From Rhodoferax sp. (lineage in GTDB: Bacteria > Pseudomonadota > Gammaproteobacteria > Burkholderiales > Burkholderiaceae_C): a stretch of 64,000 bases of DNA. Shown one piece after another: positions 24,911 to 34,101 of the stretch. The notes under the pieces are model-generated. The model was not told the DNA's origin, did not search any database, and saw nothing but the letters and a program-made list of their open reading frames with translations. The stretch spans positions 177,333-241,332 of the forward strand of contig NZ_JAUYQD010000022.1 in the NCBI RefSeq assembly GCF_030697375.1, read 5' to 3'. Numbering within the stretch: the first letter of the stretch is position 1; each line of letters opens with the position of its first letter. The position numbers and the translations under genes were made by a program.

Positions 24911-25363
24911 ATGCGCAACATCAGGGATTTCATGGCGGGAGATCATCGTCACTGCGACGAGATTTTTGCCGATGCCGAACGGGCGGTGGCGGCCCAGGCT
25001 TGGGACAGCGCCACCGCGGCGTTCACCCAGTTTCAGGGTTTGGTACTGCAGCATTTCGCTGCAGAAGAGGCTTTGCTTTTTCCCGCCTTCGAAGAAAAAA
25101 CCGGTATGCGCATGGGGCCCACCCAAGTCATGCGGGGTGAACATGTGCAGATGCGCCAGCTCATGGATGCGGCACGCCAGGCCCTGTTGGTGAAGGATGC
25201 GGACGACTATTCCGGTTATGCCGAAACCTTGCTGATCATGATGCAGCAGCACAATATGAAGGAAGAAAACGTGCTCTACCCCATGTGTGACCAGCACCTG
25301 AGTGGCCAACTCGACGTGTTGTTGCCCCAGTTGCAGGAAAAGCTGCAAGGCACAGTGCGCTAA
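24911..25363 (+). CDS. Hemerythrin HHE-domain protein
   Basis: The 150-residue four-helix bundle probably binds a non-haem di-iron centre. Candidate ligands in the HHE order are H12 or H14 (DHRHCDE), H48 and E52 (LQHFAAEE), H78 (GEHVQMRQLMD), H114 and E118 (QQHNMKEEN). Proteins of this class act in oxygen or NO sensing and storage, or in repair of iron-sulfur clusters. The gene is preceded by an FNR/DNR-type box and followed by DUF2249 and an NnrS-like gene, so a role in NO or low-oxygen stress is inferred. Confidence 0.88.
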   Translation: MRNIRDFMAGDHRHCDEIFADAERAVAAQAWDSATAAFTQFQGLVLQHFAAEEALLFPAFEEKTGMRMGPTQVMRGEHVQMRQLMDAARQALLVKDADDYSGYAETLLIMMQQHNMKEENVLYPMCDQHLSGQLDVLLPQLQEKLQGTVR

Positions 25364-25367
25364 GCCC

Positions 25368-25604
25368 ATGAGCCAGACAGCTGCCGACAAGACCATCGAT
25401 GGGCGTGGGCTGGAGCCGCCAGAGCCTTTTGTGCTGACCATGGACGCCTTGGGGGTGATGGAGCCAGGCCAAAAATTGCTGCTGATCCTGACGCGCGAAC
25501 CCTACCCGCTGTACCGGGCGCTGCAAAACCAGGGCTATGCCTACCAGACCGAAGTCACCCTGCAGGGCACGTTTGAAATTCTGATCTGGCGCAAACAGGT
25601 CTGA
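25368..25604 (+). CDS. DUF2249-domain small protein
   Basis: This 78-residue protein is of the TusA-like DUF2249 type: RGLEPPEPFVLTMDALGVME at the N-terminal half, then LLILTREPYPLYRALQNQGY and the terminal FEILIWRKQ. DUF2249 proteins commonly neighbour hemerythrin and NO-related genes. The ATG lies four bases after the hemerythrin stop, and the stop codon overlaps the next start as TGATG, so the three genes are coupled. Confidence 0.82.
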   Translation: MSQTAADKTIDGRGLEPPEPFVLTMDALGVMEPGQKLLLILTREPYPLYRALQNQGYAYQTEVTLQGTFEILIWRKQV

Positions 25605-26911
25605 TGCAAGCGCTTTTGTCCTTCGACCAGTCTCCACCCATCAGCGCGCCCCTGCGGTTTTTTCTGACCGCGCCTGTGTTTGCGATGGCGGCTGGGTGTC
25701 TGCTGCTGTGGAGCGGCCCCGATCTGTTCGCCTCGCGCTGGACACCCGCCGCGCTGGCGCTCACCCATTTGGTGACCGTGGGTTTTATGTTGCAGGTGAT
25801 GCTGGGCGCCATGCAGCAACTGCTGCCGGTGATGGCCGGGGCCAATATCAGGCGCCCCTTGCTGATCGCCACCGTGGTGCATGCCGCCATTACCCTGGGG
25901 GGCATTCTTCTGGTGGCCGCTTTTCTGACCTTTCAGCCCTTGTTGTTCGGGGTCGCAGTGTTCTTTTTGGCCGCCGGGGTGATGACTTTTGTGGGCGCTG
26001 CGGCGTACGCGCTGTATGGCGTGCCCACCACCAGCCCCATCATTCGCGGCCTGCGCCTGGGGCTGATTGGTTTGTGCGTGACGGTGGGTATCGGGCTGTT
26101 GAATGCGGTTTCGCTGGGTTGGTCGCTCGGTGTTCCCCTGGTGAAGCTGGCCAACGTCCATCTGGGCTGGGGCTTTGTGGCCTGGGGCTGCGCCATGCTG
26201 GGTGCGGTGGGTTTTGTGGCGGTGCCGATGTTTCAGCAGACCCCCAACTACCCTGGGTGGTTTGGCCGGGGTTTTGCGGTGTCGGCGCTGGCGGTGGTTG
26301 CCTTGTGGACCGGCGCCGAACTGACGGGCTGGGAGCGCAGCGCATCGGTGCTGGCCATCGGGGTGGTACTGGTGGCCGCCACTTTTGCGCTGACGACCTT
26401 GAATTTGCAGCGCCTGAGCAAGCGTCCCAAGCTGGATGCCGTTCAGCTCTTGTGGCGGGTCGCCATGGTCAGCGCACTGCTGGCCTGTGGGCTGTGGCTG
26501 CTGGCGCGTATGTCGCCCACCTTGGCCCAGTGGCAGGGTTGGCCTTTGCTGTTTGGCACCTTGTTGCTGTTTGGCGGCTTCATGTCGGTGATCGTGGGCA
26601 TGCTGTACAAAATCGTCCCCTTCCTGGTCTGGCTGCACTTGCAAAATCTTGGCCGGGGTCGCTTGATGGCACCCAATATCAAAAAAGTGCTGGATGAAAA
26701 GCAGATCGACCGCCAGATGCATGCGCATTTTTGTGCTTTCGGGTTGCTGCTGCTGTCCGTGGCCTGGCCCCAGTGGTTCGTCTATCCGGCGGGGCTGGCC
26801 CTGATCGCCGCCAATGCCTGGCTGCTGCGCAACCTGCTGTCGGCCGTGGCGGTGTACCGCAGCCATCGGGCCAAGATAGACGCTCTGGACGCCAGCCCGG
26901 CGGTGATTTAG
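25604..26911 (+). CDS. NnrS-like / haem-copper-oxidase-I-like polytopic membrane protein
   Basis: The 435-residue protein is almost entirely membrane helices (about twelve). Conserved His-containing helices include LALTHLVTVGFMLQVMLGAM, VVHAAITLGGILLV and NVHLGWGFVAWG. The layout resembles NnrS, a haem- and copper-containing membrane protein linked to NO tolerance, and more distantly subunit I of haem-copper oxidases. I could not identify a full set of oxidase ligands. Coupling to the DUF2249 and hemerythrin genes behind a DNR-type box supports a role in NO or low-oxygen physiology. Confidence 0.65.
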   Translation: MQALLSFDQSPPISAPLRFFLTAPVFAMAAGCLLLWSGPDLFASRWTPAALALTHLVTVGFMLQVMLGAMQQLLPVMAGANIRRPLLIATVVHAAITLGGILLVAAFLTFQPLLFGVAVFFLAAGVMTFVGAAAYALYGVPTTSPIIRGLRLGLIGLCVTVGIGLLNAVSLGWSLGVPLVKLANVHLGWGFVAWGCAMLGAVGFVAVPMFQQTPNYPGWFGRGFAVSALAVVALWTGAELTGWERSASVLAIGVVLVAATFALTTLNLQRLSKRPKLDAVQLLWRVAMVSALLACGLWLLARMSPTLAQWQGWPLLFGTLLLFGGFMSVIVGMLYKIVPFLVWLHLQNLGRGRLMAPNIKKVLDEKQIDRQMHAHFCAFGLLLLSVAWPQWFVYPAGLALIAANAWLLRNLLSAVAVYRSHRAKIDALDASPAVI

Positions 26912-26927
26912 CTGCCCCCCTGCGCTG

Positions 26928-28892
26928 CTACTGGCTCACCATGGCAAAGTTGCCTGGCGCTTTCTCGATGAGGCTGAAGAAACGCACCAGATCGATCTTG
27001 CTGCCACCCACCTTCAGGTCGTCACTCAGCAGCGTGTCTTTCACCCCGGCGGTGCCCGCGATCATCTTGACAAAGATGTCCTTGGTCAGTGTCAAGCTGG
27101 CATTGGCGTCCGTGGCGGGTTCACCGCTCTTGAAATGCAGCACCGCGTTTTCAATCCACAGCACATAGGACTCTTTGGTGTCCGTCAGCACCAGGTTGAC
27201 CTTCAGGTCTTTGCCTTCGGCGGCCGGGCCGTCTAGCCCTGCAGCCATGGCTTCCAGAAAACGCTCCATGGGGGTTTGCAGCAACATCTCCACCATGGAG
27301 GCCTTGGAAATACCTTGGGCGGGCGGGCCATTGCGCAACTCCATGGCAGCGGTGAGGTAGCTGTTGCGCCAGGTGGCGGACTCGGCCATGTAACCCATTT
27401 GCTCGTAAGTTTGGGCCAGCAATTCTTTGGCGGCCTTGCTGGACGGATCGCCAAAGACGGCATGGTTCAACAGCTCGGCGGCCCAACGGTAATCACCTTT
27501 GTCGTAAGCCGTCCGGGCTGCGGCGAGGGCCTTGTCCGTACCGCCCATCAGTTCCAGATAGTGTTGGGCCGACTCCTGGGGCGGCAGCGGGTTCAGATTG
27601 GCCGGGTTGCCGTCATAGTGGCCGATGTAAAACTGGTACACCGCCTTGACGTTGTGGCGCAGATCACCGTAGTAGCCGCGTGCGCCGAAAAAGCCTTCCA
27701 GCGATTTGGGCAGCTTGACCATGTCGGCAATTTCACGCGGGGTGTAGCCGGCGTTGATCAGGCGCACGGTCTGGTCGTGGGTGTATTTGTAGACGTCCCG
27801 GTGGGCGGTGATGAACTTTTGGATGTTCGCTTTGCCCCACACCGGCCAGGCGTGGGAGCCGATGTAGATGTCGGCGTCTTTGACCTGCTCCAGCGCCTGG
27901 TCCAGGTAGTTGGACCAGCGCAGGGCGTCGCGCGCCTTGGCCCCCCGGATGGGCAGCAGGTTGTGCATGGTCTGGGCCAGGTTCTCCGCGCCGTCGTACA
28001 GCTTTTTGTCGGGGATGCTGAAGGTCAGCTCGGCCGGGCACTCGGCATTGGGCACGTTGTGGAAGACAAAATCCACGCCGTCCAGTTGCATCTGCTGCGT
28101 TGGTTTGTAGATCAACCAGTTGGGCGCAAGGATGCCGATGGTGCCGTAGGCCACATCCTTGCCCAAGCCGGTGTCCACATTGCCCTTGACCGAGCGGGGA
28201 AGGTCTTTGCCAAACTGGTACATCGAGCGGCGGGCCATGCCGGTGCCGACCAGCACGTTTTCACTCGTCGCCTCTTCCATGAAGCCGGACGGTGCCACAA
28301 CGGGCAATTTGCGCTGCGCCACTTCCTGGGGGGTGACCACCCCCAACACGCCACCGTAGTGGTCGGCGTGGGCATGGGTGAGCACCACGGCGGATACCGG
28401 CTTGTTGCCCAGGTGCTGCCTTGCAAAGGCCAGCGCGGCGGCCGACGTTTCCCGCGCGGTCAAGGGGTCCACCACAATCCAGCCGGTTTTGCCTTCAATC
28501 AGGGTCATGTTGGCGATGTCAAAACCGCGCAATTGGTAGACACCATCAGTTACCTTGTACAGGCCAATATTGGCGTTGAGCTGTGCGTGGCGCCACAGGC
28601 TGGGGTTCACCGTGTCGGGCACCTTGCCATCCAGGAAGTTGTAGGCGTCAAAGTCCTTGAGCACGCTGCCGTCGATGCCCATAATTTTTCCTGTGGGTTT
28701 GGCGATAAAGCCGCGTTGGGCATCCTCGAAATCCTGCGGGTCGTCCAGCTTCAGGTCTTTGGAAAACTGGGCATTGACCTTCAATGTTTCAGGGCTCGCA
28801 TCCCCCGCCGTACCGCCAATGCCGGTGTTGTTGCTGCAACCAGCGGCCAGGGTGATGCAGGCCGCCAGCAGGGCGTAGTTGCGTTTTTTCAT
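26928..28892 (-). CDS. Alkyl sulfatase, SdsA1/YjcS type (metallo-beta-lactamase fold, lipoprotein)
   Basis: The enzyme hydrolyses primary alkyl sulfates such as dodecyl sulfate to alcohol and sulfate. The 654-residue protein has a lipobox LAAG-C19, the zinc motif THAHADH (172-178), the second-metal region NAECPAELTF, a dimerisation helix block around AQHYLELMGGTDKALA, and an SCP2-like C-terminal domain (about 530-654). The overall architecture matches SdsA1. It lies 42 bases downstream of a GMC alcohol dehydrogenase gene, which could oxidise the released alcohol, and a LysR gene is divergent. Export as a lipoprotein rather than as a free secreted enzyme is notable. Confidence 0.88.
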   Translation of the reverse strand: MKKRNYALLAACITLAAGCSNNTGIGGTAGDASPETLKVNAQFSKDLKLDDPQDFEDAQRGFIAKPTGKIMGIDGSVLKDFDAYNFLDGKVPDTVNPSLWRHAQLNANIGLYKVTDGVYQLRGFDIANMTLIEGKTGWIVVDPLTARETSAAALAFARQHLGNKPVSAVVLTHAHADHYGGVLGVVTPQEVAQRKLPVVAPSGFMEEATSENVLVGTGMARRSMYQFGKDLPRSVKGNVDTGLGKDVAYGTIGILAPNWLIYKPTQQMQLDGVDFVFHNVPNAECPAELTFSIPDKKLYDGAENLAQTMHNLLPIRGAKARDALRWSNYLDQALEQVKDADIYIGSHAWPVWGKANIQKFITAHRDVYKYTHDQTVRLINAGYTPREIADMVKLPKSLEGFFGARGYYGDLRHNVKAVYQFYIGHYDGNPANLNPLPPQESAQHYLELMGGTDKALAAARTAYDKGDYRWAAELLNHAVFGDPSSKAAKELLAQTYEQMGYMAESATWRNSYLTAAMELRNGPPAQGISKASMVEMLLQTPMERFLEAMAAGLDGPAAEGKDLKVNLVLTDTKESYVLWIENAVLHFKSGEPATDANASLTLTKDIFVKMIAGTAGVKDTLLSDDLKVGGSKIDLVRFFSLIEKAPGNFAMVSQ

Positions 28893-28934
28893 GCTGTGTT
28901 CTCCTCGTTGTTTTGGTTCGGGTGCGCTGGAAAA

Positions 28935-30539
28935 TCAATTGCTGGCGCGGATCATGTCAGCCGCCTTTTCGCCAATCATGATGCTGGGGGCGTTGGTGTT
29001 GCCGCCAATGAGCGTGGGCATGATGGAGGCGTCTGCCACGCGCAAACCGGCAATGCCTTTGACACGCAGCTGGGCATCAACCACGGCCATGGGGTCGCTG
29101 TCCGCGCCCATTTTGCAAGTGCCTACCGGGTGGTACTGGGTGTCGGCACGGTTGCGGATGTCTTGCTCCATACCCAGGGGATCGTCCACGCGGGTGGGGT
29201 ACAGCATCCTGCCGCGCACGGCATCCAGCGGGCGGGACTCCATGATGCGCTGCTGCATTTGTCCGCCTTTGAGCAGCAGGGCCACATCGCGTGGATCGGA
29301 CAGGAATTGCGGGTCGATCCGGGGTGCATCGCGCGGGTCGGCGCTGCAAAGCCCCACGCTGCCACGGCTGTAGGGGCGCAGCACATCCACATGGCAGGAT
29401 ATGCCGTGGCCCAGATGCAGCTTGCGGGCATGGTCGTCCACCAGCGCAATCACAAAGACCAGCTGCAAATCCGGCACCGCCACGTCGGGGGAGGACTTGA
29501 AGAAAGCGCCCGCCGAGGCAAAGGTGCTGGTCAGCATGCCGCTGCGTTTGTTCTTCCACTCCAGCACGGCACCCGCCACTTTGGCCGTGCCCCGCAGCGA
29601 CAGGCCGAAGGATTCGGTGGCACTGGGCACGCGCCAGGATTGCACATAGTCGATATGGTCCTGCAGGTTTTGGCCCACACCGGGCAGATCGTGCACCACC
29701 GCAATGCCGTGCTTTTGCAGTTCCGCCGCCGCACCCATGCCGGAGAGTTGCAGCAACTGGGGCGAACCAAAGGCACCAGCCGACACGATCACCTCGCGCC
29801 GGGCGCGTACCTGTTTCAACTGTCCACCTTGGTAATAGGCCACGCCATGGGCACGGCGGCCGTCCAGGGTGACCTTGGCCGACACCGCATGGGTGCGCAC
29901 CTGCAGGTTGGTGCGCGCCAGATGGGGGGTGAGATAGGCCTTGGCCGCACTGCACCGCTCCCCGTTCTTGTGCGTGACCTGGTACAGGAAGGCGCCTTCC
30001 TGCTGGGCTCCGTTGTAGTCCGCATTGTGGGCCAGGCCATTCAGGGCGGCGGCTTGCAGAAACAGTTCGTTGAGGGGGCTTTGGTGGTTCTGGTAAGTCA
30101 CATGCAGGGGGCCACCCTGTCCATGGAAATCGTTGTGGAGCTGCTCGTTGTTTTCGCTGCGTTTGAACCAGGGCAGCACCGCGTCATAACTCCATCCGGT
30201 GTTGCCCAATGCGGCCCAGTGGTCGTAGTCCCAGCGGTGGCCGCGCACATACAGCATGGCGTTGATGGAACTGGAGCCGCCCAGCGTCTTGCCGCGCGGC
30301 TGGTAGCCACGGCGGCCATTCAGCCCCGGCTGCGGCACGGTTTCAAAACCGTAGTTGTTGATCTTGCTGGCCACCATGGTCACCACCCCGGCGGGGGCGT
30401 GGATCAGCACACTCTTGTCCGGGCCACCGGCTTCCAGCAGGCAGACCGTCACGCGAGGGTCCTCGCTCAGGCGGGACGCCAGCACACAGCCGGCCGAACC
30501 TGCGCCCACGATCACATAGTCAAATTCCGTTGTTTCCAT
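28935..30539 (-). CDS. GMC-family FAD-dependent alcohol dehydrogenase
   Basis: The 534-residue flavoprotein has the N-terminal FAD motif [17 protein letters not shown] (from residue 11), the GMC signatures [18 protein letters not shown] and [13 protein letters not shown], and the C-terminal active-site His region [10 protein letters not shown]. Choline dehydrogenase and medium/long-chain alcohol dehydrogenases share this layout. The following alkyl sulfatase gene suggests that its substrate is the fatty alcohol released from alkyl sulfates. That link is inference from gene order. Confidence 0.88.
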   Translation of the reverse strand: METTEFDYVIVGAGSAGCVLASRLSEDPRVTVCLLEAGGPDKSVLIHAPAGVVTMVASKINNYGFETVPQPGLNGRRGYQPRGKTLGGSSSINAMLYVRGHRWDYDHWAALGNTGWSYDAVLPWFKRSENNEQLHNDFHGQGGPLHVTYQNHQSPLNELFLQAAALNGLAHNADYNGAQQEGAFLYQVTHKNGERCSAAKAYLTPHLARTNLQVRTHAVSAKVTLDGRRAHGVAYYQGGQLKQVRARREVIVSAGAFGSPQLLQLSGMGAAAELQKHGIAVVHDLPGVGQNLQDHIDYVQSWRVPSATESFGLSLRGTAKVAGAVLEWKNKRSGMLTSTFASAGAFFKSSPDVAVPDLQLVFVIALVDDHARKLHLGHGISCHVDVLRPYSRGSVGLCSADPRDAPRIDPQFLSDPRDVALLLKGGQMQQRIMESRPLDAVRGRMLYPTRVDDPLGMEQDIRNRADTQYHPVGTCKMGADSDPMAVVDAQLRVKGIAGLRVADASIMPTLIGGNTNAPSIMIGEKAADMIRASN

Positions 30540-30591
30540 ACCTGTCTCCTCTTATGGAGCACGATTGTGAAAGCCCCCCTAAACTACGTCC

Positions 30592-30627
30592 AATGCATTT
30601 ATCTTCAGAAATCAATGCACTGGGTGC
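30592..30627. promoter_or_regulatory. LysR-type operator between the dehydrogenase and LysR genes
   Basis: TGCATT at 30594-30599 and AATGCA at 30614-30619 form a perfect inverted repeat with 14 bases between, and TGCAC-TGG-GTGCA follows at 30616-30627, overlapping the second half-site. This is the usual recognition/activation-site layout of LysR regulators and sits between the divergent genes. Confidence 0.6.
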
Positions 30628-30647
30628 ATGATTGAAAAACTTCGGAG

Positions 30648-31565
30648 ATGCCCGTGGACCTGAAACGACTCAAACACCTGGTGGCTTTGGCGGACACGCG
30701 CAACTTTGGGCGCGCGGCCCTGCAGTGCCATCTCAGCCAACCGGCGTTCAGCCGCAGCATCCAGGCGGCGGAGGACGAACTGGGCCTGCAACTGTTTGAC
30801 CGGGGTACGGTGGACGTGGCCTGCACCGATGCCGGTGCTTTTGTGGTGGAGCGTGCGCGCAAGCTGGTGTTTGACAGCCGCTGCCTGGAGCGCGATGTCA
30901 GCCTGTACCGCGAGCGCCAGATTGGCGACATCGCGCTGGGGGTGGGGCCGTATCCGGCGGCCACCATGGTGCCGCGCTTGTTGGAGGCGTTGCGGGTGCG
31001 TTTTCCCGGCGTCAACACCCGCGTGGAGGTGAACAACGCCACGCACCTGGCCGAGCATCTGCGGGCCGAGGAGTTGGATTTCTATGTAGCCGACCTGCGC
31101 AATGTGCCCCAGGCCACCGATGTGGTGTTCACCCGCATCTGCCAGCTGTCGGCCAGTTTCTTTGTGCGCGCCGGGCATCCGCTGGTGTTGCCGCAGGCAC
31201 CGGCGCTGCAGGCGGCCACGCTGTTGTCCTATGGTTTGGCCAGTGTGCGCCTGCCTGATCCGATCCGCTTGGCTTTGGCGGCGCTGTTCGGCCTTCCTGA
31301 GGGTACCCTCCTGCCTTTGGCGGTGGAGTGTGATGACCTGCACCTGCTCAAAGGTGTGGCGCTGGGCACCGACACGGTGTTGGCCTGCGCCGACGCTGGG
31401 GCGCAGGAGGAGGTTGCGGATGGACGGTTGGTACGTCTTCAGATCACGGGCTTTCCCACCTTCTTTTCCGACATGGGGGTGGTGTCGCTGCGCGGGCGCA
31501 GCTATTCACCCATGGCGCAGTTTGCGGTGGATTTTCTGACCCAGCTGGGGCAAAAGCAGGCCTAG
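30648..31565 (+). CDS. LysR-family transcriptional regulator (SdsB-like by context)
   Basis: The 305-residue protein has the LysR winged helix at about 5-65 (LKHLVALADTRNFGRAALQC then HLSQPAFSRSIQAAEDELG) and a periplasmic-binding-like effector domain from about 90. It is divergent from the dehydrogenase-sulfatase operon across an inverted-repeat operator. In pseudomonads the sulfatase gene sdsA is activated by the LysR protein SdsB, so an equivalent role is proposed from gene order only. Confidence 0.88.
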   Translation: MPVDLKRLKHLVALADTRNFGRAALQCHLSQPAFSRSIQAAEDELGLQLFDRGTVDVACTDAGAFVVERARKLVFDSRCLERDVSLYRERQIGDIALGVGPYPAATMVPRLLEALRVRFPGVNTRVEVNNATHLAEHLRAEELDFYVADLRNVPQATDVVFTRICQLSASFFVRAGHPLVLPQAPALQAATLLSYGLASVRLPDPIRLALAALFGLPEGTLLPLAVECDDLHLLKGVALGTDTVLACADAGAQEEVADGRLVRLQITGFPTFFSDMGVVSLRGRSYSPMAQFAVDFLTQLGQKQA

Positions 31566-31626
31566 CTTGGGCAGTGCCTCCCGCGTTTGATAAAAATCAC
31601 GCCATCGATGCGTAAACCGCTGGCGG

Positions 31627-31651
31627 CGGGGCTTCGTCCCCCACTTTTTTT
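31627..31651 (+). terminator. Possible terminator after the LysR gene
   Basis: GCGGGG, loop CTTCGT, CCCCC is followed by ACTTTTTTT. The stem is short (four to five GC pairs) but the T-tract is good; it lies 62 bases after the LysR stop. Confidence 0.5.
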
Positions 31652-31663
31652 GCACCCACCGGC

Positions 31664-31703
31664 GTAGAGGAATCACCCTCGGGTTTTAGTACCTTGCCTC
31701 TAC
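31664..31703 (+). promoter_or_regulatory. Nested stem structure upstream of the coiled-coil protein gene
   Basis: GTAGAGG at 31664-31670 and CCTCTAC at 31697-31703 form a perfect outer stem; inside, ACCC-TC-GGGT at 31675-31684 can form an inner hairpin, leaving an A/T-rich single strand. It lies 77 bases before the ATG at 31781. It could be an RNA element in a leader or a protein site; nothing known was recognised. Confidence 0.35.
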
Positions 31704-31780
31704 AAACGGTGGCTAGACTGGCCCCGATTGGCAGGGTAAGCGTGGCTTGCACCGCTTTTCTTCAATTCAAGGGAGTGATC

Positions 31781-33241
31781 ATGAACCATGCAATGAATTT
31801 GGAACCGTTGGACGATCTTGGTGGCCAGAGTGCACAGAAAGTGGATACACCTCTGCCTGCGGACCTGTCTTCTGCAGGGGCAGAGGGGGCCCAAGTGCTT
31901 GCCCTGGAGCAGGCACAGCCTTTGAGCGTCACCCCCCGGGAGATCAACGCCCATTTGGCGCGCATTCTCCAGAGCTATGACGACCTGACCGCGCGTTTTG
32001 CGCACAACAAGCTGACCATTGACGCCGAGTTGACCCGTTTGCGCGATATCGGTGGCGAGGTGTCTGGGCAGATTTTGCAGCTCCACGCGGTGTTGCAGCA
32101 GCAAGACGGCGCGCTGGCGTCGCATGTGGCGCAGACGGCGGATCAAATCAGCGATGTCAAAAGTGGCGTGCAGGCAAGTTTGGTCCACACGGAGGCGCGC
32201 CTGGATGAACGCCTGGTCTCCCTCAGCCACCGGGTCGATGCCGATGTGAAGCGCCTGGGGGAGGGCATGGGCTCCATCGAGGAGATGCTGGTGGCGCAGG
32301 CGGGTATTGTCCGTGCGCAGGCCACCCGCCTCAACCAGTTTGATGTCACCTATGAACTGCTGGACACCGCGACCCGTGGCAATCGCAAACGGATTGAGGC
32401 GGTGCGGGAGGAAACGGAAAAGCAGCACGCCATTGCGATTGCCCAGGTGCAGGGCCTGGACGCCTTGCAACGTGCGCAGTACGCCGAATTTGACGAAGTG
32501 CGCCAGACCGTGAAGGGCTTGCAGGTCGAAGCCCAACGGCTGGACGACGCCATTCACACGGTGTCCACCGATCTGGAGACACATGCCGAAGCCACCGGGC
32601 GCACGTTCAAGCGCACCCACCTGGCTGTGGCGGCGCTGTTGTTGCTCACCCTGTCGGGGTTTGCGCTTGTCAAATGGGCGCCTGCCTTGGCGCCGGTGAG
32701 CACGACGCAGGCCATTGCCCGCTCGGACCAGCGCATCGCGGCTTTGGAGCCCCTGGTGGCGGGTATGCCGATATTGCAGGAGAAATCGGCCGAACAGGAC
32801 GGAAAAATAGTCCAGACCTCGGGCCAGGTGGAGGCTTTGGAGCGCCGCGTCACCGGGCTGACCCATTCCCTGTTGGCGTTGCGCGGCATGGTGCTGGATG
32901 CCAGTGTGCAGGCGGGTGTGGTCCTGCCCTCGGGCCGCCCTCTGCTGGACCGCCAATGGTTGCTGCAACAAAGCCCCAAAGCCTTTACCGTCCAATTGGT
33001 CGGTGTCGGAAGCCGGGAGGAAATGCGCAGCTACCTGGCGCAGTATGCGGCGTCCCTGGACGACAAGAGCTTGGCTTTCACCGTGACCCAGCGTGACCAA
33101 AGGGACCGCTACAACCTGTTTTATGGCGTGTTTGACAGCCTTGACCAGGCGCGTGTTGCCGTAGACGCACTGCCGCCTGCGCTGCATGCCTACAAACCCT
33201 GGGTGCGCAAGCTGGGCGCAGTGCAGGATACGGTGCAATAA
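31781..33241 (+). CDS. Coiled-coil membrane protein with SPOR-like C-terminal domain
   Basis: The 486-residue protein is not assigned to a named family. Residues about 30-270 are long, charged and helix-rich and likely form a coiled coil on the cytoplasmic side. One membrane helix follows at about 280-303 (HLAVAALLLLTLSGFALVKW). Residues about 310-390 are helical again, and the C-terminal 80 residues (FTVQLVGVGSREEMRSYLAQ, then RDRYNLFYGVFDSLDQARVA) resemble a SPOR peptidoglycan-binding domain. The single-helix plus SPOR layout suggests an envelope or division-related role. ATG 31781 has AAGGGAG eight bases upstream. Confidence 0.6.
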   Translation: MNHAMNLEPLDDLGGQSAQKVDTPLPADLSSAGAEGAQVLALEQAQPLSVTPREINAHLARILQSYDDLTARFAHNKLTIDAELTRLRDIGGEVSGQILQLHAVLQQQDGALASHVAQTADQISDVKSGVQASLVHTEARLDERLVSLSHRVDADVKRLGEGMGSIEEMLVAQAGIVRAQATRLNQFDVTYELLDTATRGNRKRIEAVREETEKQHAIAIAQVQGLDALQRAQYAEFDEVRQTVKGLQVEAQRLDDAIHTVSTDLETHAEATGRTFKRTHLAVAALLLLTLSGFALVKWAPALAPVSTTQAIARSDQRIAALEPLVAGMPILQEKSAEQDGKIVQTSGQVEALERRVTGLTHSLLALRGMVLDASVQAGVVLPSGRPLLDRQWLLQQSPKAFTVQLVGVGSREEMRSYLAQYAASLDDKSLAFTVTQRDQRDRYNLFYGVFDSLDQARVAVDALPPALHAYKPWVRKLGAVQDTVQ

Positions 33242-33295
33242 GGGGTCATATTTGACTTGGATCAAGCCCACAACTCCTGGGGTCTTTTCCTAGTT

Positions 33296-33313
33296 AAATC
33301 AATCGTTTGATTT
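33296..33313. promoter_or_regulatory. Operator palindrome upstream of the tetR-type gene
   Basis: AAATCAATCGTTTGATTT is an 18-bp near-perfect palindrome (AAATCAA / TTTGATTT arms) ending 20 bases before the regulator start. Its position suits autorepression of the efflux operon by the TetR-family protein. Confidence 0.6.
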
Positions 33314-33333
33314 GATTGGCTAAGATGGTGTCC

Positions 33334-34101
33334 ATGAAAAATGAGACACCATCCCCCTCCGCGCACAAAGTGGGGTGGCTTGCGTCCATGTGCGGCAAGA
33401 CTTTGCGCAGTGACGGCGTGGAAGCCCGCAACCGCCTGCTGGACGCCGCCCTGGTGCTGTTTGCCGAAAAAGGCTTTGCCAAAACCTCCACCCGCGAAAT
33501 CGCACACGCCGCGCAGGTCAACGTCGCGTCCATCAGCTACTACTTTGGTGACAAGGCGGGCCTGTACCGCGCCGTGTTCCAGGACCCGCGCAGCAACCCC
33601 GGCCCCGACCTGGCCCTGCTCAGCGCCCAAACCACCTCGCTGGAGGCGGTGCTGCGCGCCGTGGTGCAGGGGTTTACCGAGCCCCTCAAGCAGGGCGATT
33701 TGGTGCAGTGCTGCATGCGCCTGCATTTTCGCGAAATGCTGGAGCCCACCGGGGTCTGGCAAGATGAAATCAACAACACCATCCGGCCCCTGCACACCGC
33801 CTTGGCGAATGCGCTGTGCACCCAGTTGGGCGTGGACGAGGCCGATGACGATATCCACCGGCTCGCCTTTTCCATCACCGGCCTGGGGCTGATGGTGCAA
33901 GTGTCCACCGACTGCACCACGGTCTTGCGCCCCACCTTGCTCGCCACGCCTGAGGCGGTGGACTGCTATGCCGACCGCCTGGTGGCGTATGCACTGGCCA
34001 TGGTGGAGTGCGAAGCGCGCCGCCGTGCAGCAGCCCCCCGTATTCAGGCCCCTGCGGCCATCCTCCCACTTTCCTCCAACACCGCCCCTTCTGCTCCATG
34101 A
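33334..34101 (+). CDS. TetR/AcrR-family repressor of the efflux operon
   Basis: The 255-residue regulator has the TetR helix-turn-helix at about 28-75 (RNRLLDAALVLFAEKGFAKT then STREIAHAAQVNVASISYYF) and a long C-terminal ligand domain of the CerR/DUF1956 type. Its stop overlaps the start of the outer-membrane factor gene as ATGA, so it is the first gene of the efflux operon. In-frame starts at 33316 (TTG), 33325 and 33334 (ATG) are possible; 33334 leaves the operator clear of the coding sequence. Confidence 0.88.
   Translation: MKNETPSPSAHKVGWLASMCGKTLRSDGVEARNRLLDAALVLFAEKGFAKTSTREIAHAAQVNVASISYYFGDKAGLYRAVFQDPRSNPGPDLALLSAQTTSLEAVLRAVVQGFTEPLKQGDLVQCCMRLHFREMLEPTGVWQDEINNTIRPLHTALANALCTQLGVDEADDDIHRLAFSITGLGLMVQVSTDCTTVLRPTLLATPEAVDCYADRLVAYALAMVECEARRRAAAPRIQAPAAILPLSSNTAPSAP

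Noticed and set aside
27276..30635. Open frame of about 1120 codons antisense to the sulfatase and dehydrogenase genes
   Set aside because: The opposite strand carries two complete enzymes with catalytic motifs and start signals; this frame has only antisense composition.
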